Shown here: positions 60,284 through 64,000 of the stretch, one piece after another
Numbering within the stretch: position 1 is the first letter of the stretch
Layout: each line of letters opens with the position of its first letter
Assembly (NCBI RefSeq): GCF_022346605.1
Contig: NZ_JAKRNT010000004.1
Location: 267,612 to 331,611 of the forward strand
Source: Sporosarcina sp. ACRSL
GTDB lineage: Bacteria; Bacillota; Bacilli; Bacillales_A; Planococcaceae
Reading direction: 5' to 3'
Length of the DNA stretch: 64,000 nucleotides
Made by a program: the position numbers and the translations under genes
The notes under the pieces: generated by a model
What the model was told of the DNA's origin: nothing
Seen by the model: the letters and a program-made list of their open reading frames with translations, nothing else
Database searches by the model: none

Positions 60284-61561
60284 ATGAAGAGGTTCGTTGC
60301 TGTTACGGTTTTCGTGTTATTACTGAGTGGAATCCTTGCGAATAATCCAGTGGAAGCTCGGACGTATACGTATAATGATGTGAAGCCTTCTAGTTCGCAT
60401 TATGAGGCGATCAATTATTTGTTTGAAGAAGGGTTCATTGGCGGGTATCGCGTCGATCAGAATGTGCTAGCGTTTAAGCCGAATTCGCCAATCAAGCGGT
60501 CGGAAGTGGCGGCGATTTTCGCGAGTGTTTTGGGCCTTCCGATGCCGGAAAATCATGAAACTATTATAAAACCATATCGAGATTTGAATGTGAATCATCC
60601 ACTTATTCTTTCGATCGCGGCGAATATTGAAAGTGGGATTTTTAAAGGTGAGGATCACTATTTTAAAGATGGTGTGTTGAACCGCGAGCAGATGGCGACC
60701 GTATTGGTGCGTGCTCTTGAGTTGAAATCAAATGGTAAGAGTTCACATGCTGTTAATTTATCGAATGTTTCGGAAAGCCATAAGGATGCAGTCCGGCTTA
60801 TTGCAGACCTGCAAATTACGACGGAGCTACGTGATTTCCGTCCGAAAGAGAATGTGACACGGGCGCAGTTTATTACTTTTCTGTATCGCGCAATGGAGAG
60901 AAAAGGGTTGCAAACGTTCAATCCGAATACGAATAAGGACAGCATGTATTCACAAATGGTAGATTATAGCTACCGCTCTTCTTACTCTGATTCTGCCTAC
61001 ATATTTGCTGACGCGCCGGTCTCTTTTCATCTGCAGATGAACATTTCGAAAGAGAAGTTCAAGAAAGGGGCGGAGTATGCGGTTGCCTATCCGAACTCCT
61101 TTATTCTCTTGGACAATGAAAATGAATTTATTCACCTTCCGAATAAAAAAGAAATCATTGCAAAGAAACGGACAAACATTCCGATTTACTCACGGAACTT
61201 GCTAACTGCAGCTTACAAGAAACCGTCTGACGTTCCGCTTCCGAAAGGGAAAACGTATGCACAGTTGAAACAAGATCAAGAGGCCAAGCAACTGATGATT
61301 CGTGAGAAAAACAATTTAAAACATCATACACACTTTAATTTATTCACAGGGAACTTTGAAGACTCGATTAGGTGGCGTGCCGATAATATTGGGCTTGCCA
61401 AAGACAAGCGAAGACCGATTGACCCTGCGGAGCTCGTCCGCTTGATGAATTGGACGATTGAAACCGGAGACGTCTATGACGGCGAATACTTCTCGATGTA
61501 TTATGATTTTACGGCTGGCGACATTCATATCGTCTTGCGTGAAGTGTTTTTTAATAGATGA
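60284..61561 (+). CDS. S-layer homology domain protein with unknown C-terminal domain
   Basis: About 425 residues: signal peptide (hydrophobic stretch about 4-20, probable cleavage after VEA), then three SLH-type repeats (about 28-205) with LFEEGFIGGYR, SPIKRSEVAAIFASVLG, LNREQMATVLVRALEL and VTRAQFITFLYRAM. These bind pyruvylated wall polymer and fix the protein to the cell surface. The C-terminal 200 residues, rich in Lys and Tyr, are not recognised. The ATG at 60284 is 7 bp after AAGGTG; ATG 60278 is an alternative. It sits between two doxX paralogues. Confidence 0.88.
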   Translation: MKRFVAVTVFVLLLSGILANNPVEARTYTYNDVKPSSSHYEAINYLFEEGFIGGYRVDQNVLAFKPNSPIKRSEVAAIFASVLGLPMPENHETIIKPYRDLNVNHPLILSIAANIESGIFKGEDHYFKDGVLNREQMATVLVRALELKSNGKSSHAVNLSNVSESHKDAVRLIADLQITTELRDFRPKENVTRAQFITFLYRAMERKGLQTFNPNTNKDSMYSQMVDYSYRSSYSDSAYIFADAPVSFHLQMNISKEKFKKGAEYAVAYPNSFILLDNENEFIHLPNKKEIIAKKRTNIPIYSRNLLTAAYKKPSDVPLPKGKTYAQLKQDQEAKQLMIREKNNLKHHTHFNLFTGNFEDSIRWRADNIGLAKDKRRPIDPAELVRLMNWTIETGDVYDGEYFSMYYDFTAGDIHIVLREVFFNR

Positions 61562-61588
61562 GAACAAGTTGAAACGGCATCTTAAAAC

Positions 61589-61650
61589 GGGTGCCTGTGA
61601 GATGAAAATATGGGAAGCCGATCAGTGTTTGATTGGCTTCCTTTTGTGTG
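61589..61650 (+). terminator. Terminator within a MITE remnant (copy F)
   Basis: GGGTGCCTGTG (61589-61599) is the MITE left end. GGAAGCCGATCA (61613-61624) and TGATTGGCTTCC (61630-61641) form the hairpin, followed by TTTT. It ends the SLH gene and faces doxX copy 2. Confidence 0.75.
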
Positions 61651-61661
61651 CGTTTCACCAA

Positions 61662-62213
61662 TTATACAGTCTTTTTCCGATTCCATGGTGTTCCTAATTT
61701 AGGGAGCGCCCAACGATCGAGACCGTACCAGCCAGCTACTTTCCAGGCAAGGACAAGCCAGGTTGCTAAAATGAACATCAATGGATTTGAGCTGAGAGCC
61801 CCTGCAAATAAGAAACTGACATTCATTAAGCCTCCGAAGAAGACGGCAATTCCGGTTAGTAGTCCGAAAATGAGGCCAAGACCAACTAATAGTTCACCAT
61901 ACGCAACGAAGAAACTGAACAGCTCTGCATTTGGCAGCACGGTGTTCTCTAGGAATGAAGCATACCATCCCGAAACGTCTCCGCCTTCTTGTGCTTTCGC
62001 CAACGCGCCTTTAATGAAACCTTGTAGTGCAGTCCCAGCATGTTCGCCTGTCCAAGCATCACTAGTTACTTTCCCCCAACCCGCTTTCAACCATGCATAG
62101 CCAACGTACAACCGAATGACCAACCAAATGAAAGCCGAGCGTGTGTCGCTAAATAAAAACCGTGATACCGGGTTTTCCGGCACGACGATGGATCCGTTAT
62201 TGTTATTAATCAT
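61662..62213 (-). CDS. DoxX-family membrane protein, copy 2
   Basis: A 183-residue paralogue of 59432-59977, with the same four helices and motifs (FSDTRSAFIWLVIRLYVGYAWL, GWGKVTSDAWTGEHAG, GWYGLDRWALPKLG). The ATG at 62213 is preceded by AAAAGGAGGTAATTCTT; a start 8 codons upstream overlaps this site and was rejected. DNA similarity to copy 1 extends over the whole reading frame, so the pair is a recent duplication. It is flanked by MITE remnants F and G in the same orientation. Confidence 0.85.
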   Translation of the reverse strand: MINNNNGSIVVPENPVSRFLFSDTRSAFIWLVIRLYVGYAWLKAGWGKVTSDAWTGEHAGTALQGFIKGALAKAQEGGDVSGWYASFLENTVLPNAELFSFFVAYGELLVGLGLIFGLLTGIAVFFGGLMNVSFLFAGALSSNPLMFILATWLVLAWKVAGWYGLDRWALPKLGTPWNRKKTV

Positions 62214-62349
62214 AAGAATTACCTCCTTTTTTTTCATCGTAATACAGAGAAGGTGATTTGTATACTATGTTCAATGCTTTGTCAATTTTGAACAAGAAAT
62301 TTGTGTATATATGATTACAATTTAGTGAGAGAAAGATGAAGGAAGTTGT

Positions 62350-62440
62350 TGTGCCTCTTAGATAAAAAAACGGGAAGCCTATCAATTCACTAGTGATTGG
62401 CTTCCCTACATGTTTATATGAACACTTTCACAGACAGTAG
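62350..62440 (-). terminator. Terminator of the glucosaminidase gene within MITE remnant G
   Basis: GGGAAGCC (62372-62379) and GGCTTCCC form a long stem with ATCA/TGAT inside; on the minus strand GTTTTTTT follows. The left part GTGCCTCTTAGAT resembles copy F (GTGCCTGTGAGAT), marking a decayed element of the same family. Confidence 0.7.
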
Positions 62441-62454
62441 TGGAGTGTTCGACT

Positions 62455-63708
62455 TTATTTCTTGTTCGAGCCCTTCTGATCGAGCTTGTACATAACGGCC
62501 GCCATTTGAGCTCTCGTTATCGGATCATTGATTCCAAAACGTCCATCTCCATAGCCTGCCATAATACCTTCTTGCTTTATTGTTTCAATAGCAACATAAG
62601 CCCAATGGTCTTTCCGTACGTCGGTAAACGAGTTTGACGCATTATTCACCGGTTGCGTATAAAAACCGGCATTATAAAATATTTGCGCCATATGTGCTCT
62701 CGTTAAATATGAATGGGGCGAGAATCGTTCACTACCAGTTCCATTCATTAACTTGTGTTGGGCAACTAACGTGATGACGTCGTGTCCCCAAAACGTTCTA
62801 GGTACGTCATTAAAATAGATCGGTTCGGTTGTTGCGCTCAATCCTAAAAAATTGCTAATGATTTTCGCTGCATGCGCTCTCGTTAAGGAAGCATTCGGTT
62901 TGAAGGTTCCGTCAGGATATCCGTTAATCCAGCCGTTTTCCGCTAAGAACTCAATTTCTTCTTGAGCCCAATGTCCTTGTATGTCTTTGAATATCGAATT
63001 CTGGTCATATTTATACAAGTCCCATTCGGTCATTACTTTGCCGACGAGGTTTCGATAATAGTCACCGCCCAAATGGTTGTATCCGGCATTTGCGATTTCA
63101 TATATGTATTGTTTTGAAGCTTGTTCATAGCTCCAACCTTTTTGTAGATTGTTTTCATAGTTTATTTTTGCGAAGCCGTATCTTTTATTGAGGAGAAACG
63201 TTCCGGCCAAATAATCGACCGCCTCTTTGTAGTCGTCGAACATGCGGTACCAATTATCAACTCTTTTGGACTCGTCAAAGATTAATCGATCAACGCCATA
63301 ATTAGCCAAAACAGGGACGGTTCCATTGTTTTCATCAGGTTGGCCTTTCAGCTGCCACTTTTCGCTTGGGTTCGTCACCCACACTTTTATCCCGAATATG
63401 TTATTTGCGTTTGTTGCAATTCTCGTAGTTCCATATCCACTTTCGATAATCGCCATTCCGATAATCGCACTAGCCGGAATGCCCCATTTCGCATTTGCCT
63501 CTTTTGCATAAACTGAAATTTCCTCAACGAAACTTCTTTTCAAATCCATAGAGGGCTGGAATGTCGGTAAATAAGCGTTACTGTTTCTTCCTGCTTCAGC
63601 GTCTTCAAAAGGTAAAACGTTTTTCGCACTGGCACTTACCATCTTCGTGTTTAACGACAAGAGCGAGAAGACAACGAGTAATAGTGTGATTCTTCTTGTT
63701 AGTGGCAT
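62455..63708 (-). CDS. GH73 N-acetylglucosaminidase with three SLH domains
   Basis: A 417-residue exported wall hydrolase. The signal peptide (LTRRITLLLVVFSLLSL, cleavage near VSA) is followed by a glucosaminidase domain (about 55-230) with the catalytic Glu in AIIGMAIIESGYGTTRIA, NNIFGIKVW and YDYKEAVDY-like helices (DDYKEAVDYLAGTFL). Three SLH repeats (about 240-412) follow: GHWAQEEIEFLAENGWINGYPDGTF, FWGHDVITLVAQHKLMNG and DHWAYVAIETIKQEGIMAGYGDG with TRAHAAKI/TRAQMAAV motifs. It cleaves the glycan strands of peptidoglycan and is held at the surface. The start follows AAAGGAGAAACGTC. Confidence 0.93.
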   Translation of the reverse strand: MPLTRRITLLLVVFSLLSLNTKMVSASAKNVLPFEDAEAGRNSNAYLPTFQPSMDLKRSFVEEISVYAKEANAKWGIPASAIIGMAIIESGYGTTRIATNANNIFGIKVWVTNPSEKWQLKGQPDENNGTVPVLANYGVDRLIFDESKRVDNWYRMFDDYKEAVDYLAGTFLLNKRYGFAKINYENNLQKGWSYEQASKQYIYEIANAGYNHLGGDYYRNLVGKVMTEWDLYKYDQNSIFKDIQGHWAQEEIEFLAENGWINGYPDGTFKPNASLTRAHAAKIISNFLGLSATTEPIYFNDVPRTFWGHDVITLVAQHKLMNGTGSERFSPHSYLTRAHMAQIFYNAGFYTQPVNNASNSFTDVRKDHWAYVAIETIKQEGIMAGYGDGRFGINDPITRAQMAAVMYKLDQKGSNKK

Positions 63709-64000
63709 GACGTTTCTCCTTTACTAGTAATCTCAGAATTAGTTAACACAAAAACTATCTAAAATATATTAATTCCGTAGAATACTATTATAAAGGATAC
63801 TTTTTTCGTTTTAGGCGAGAAATCTGATTTTGTTCTTGGTAAGTTACACCACTACAGGATGTAAATTCTTTAGGGTGCCCACTAGCGTTGCATACATCCC
63901 ATAAACAGTATTAACTTATATATTTTTACAGTTTAATTACTTATGAAAATTTTAAAAAGGAACAGGGCTGTAAAGACGATTCAGTTCCCTTTTTTTTACA
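63709..64000. other. Upstream region of the glucosaminidase gene; no gene seen
   Basis: The 292 bp are AT-rich. A TATAAT-like box on the minus strand near 63787-63797 may be the -10 of the glucosaminidase gene, but its -35 is poor. A terminator lies at the far end. Confidence 0.5.
63959..63997. terminator. Hairpin with flanking T and A runs at the window end
   Basis: GGAAC (63959-63963) pairs with GTTCC (63984-63988), with eight T to the right and an A run to the left. It probably ends a minus-strand gene that lies beyond the window. Confidence 0.5.

Noticed and set aside
1..64000. tRNA, rRNA, prophage or transposase genes
   Set aside because: Both strands were read for cloverleaf-like elements, rRNA signatures and phage or IS protein motifs; none was seen.

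Overview
The window looks like chromosome from a low-to-moderate GC, endospore-lineage Firmicute (Bacillales). Strong purine-rich ribosome binding sites, frequent TTG/GTG starts, SLH-anchored wall proteins and Bacillus-type GlpP/GlpD support this. The mix of gene families suggests the Sporosarcina/Lysinibacillus (Caryophanaceae) group; that genus-level guess is inference. No rRNA, tRNA, prophage, transposase or CRISPR array was seen.

Layout. 1-590: truncated gene for a secreted lectin-like protein (minus). 0.8-8.1 kb: binding-protein ABC importer with a fused permease, a HAD-IIA phosphatase, the glycerol-3-phosphate antiterminator GlpP (minus) and GlpD behind a GlpP-type leader terminator. 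8.3-16.8 kb: a signalling island in which a CheY-like regulator and an EAL-PilZ protein converge on a minus-strand operon encoding REC-PAS-GGDEF-EAL-LuxR, a hybrid histidine kinase and CheR. 17-22.5 kb: an amino-acid ABC importer, nitrilase-family hydrolase and RpiR regulator, divergent from a HemL-like class III aminotransferase with a clear promoter and operator-like dyad. 22.6-34.9 kb: mixed metabolism (serine beta-lactamase-like hydrolase, copper-amine-oxidase-like protein, VOC protein, SDR epimerase, AlkD-like repair protein, S9 and M20 peptidases, nucleoside hydrolase plus ribokinase, DUF192). 35.1-43.2 kb: a complete Gram-positive tad (Flp type IVb pilus) operon. 43.5-46.2 kb: a repeat-domain lipoprotein, a pRiA4b ORF-3 protein and an IclR regulator.

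46.3-59.1 kb is the most interesting region. accC-accB-pxpC-pxpB (minus) is divergent from pxpA, a five-gene dipeptide-type ABC importer and a 948-residue M14-type zinc peptidase. Together the biotin carboxylase, biotin carrier and the two AHS subunits match the parts of urea carboxylase split into separate polypeptides. This suggests an ATP- and bicarbonate-dependent pathway for an imported amide, lactam or pyroglutamyl compound. 59.4-63.7 kb: two DoxX paralogues interleaved with two SLH surface proteins, one of them a GH73 glucosaminidase.

Two repeat systems run through the intergenic regions. One is a ~147-bp MITE-like element with 12-bp terminal inverted repeats and often a central terminator-like hairpin (near-complete copies at 28.2, 29.1, 32.4 and 43.2 kb; remnants at 34.5, 61.6 and 62.35 kb). 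The other is a set of short arrays with an exact 20- or 21-bp period, about two helical turns (26.4, 45.3, 59.3 and 60.1 kb), each with its own core sequence.
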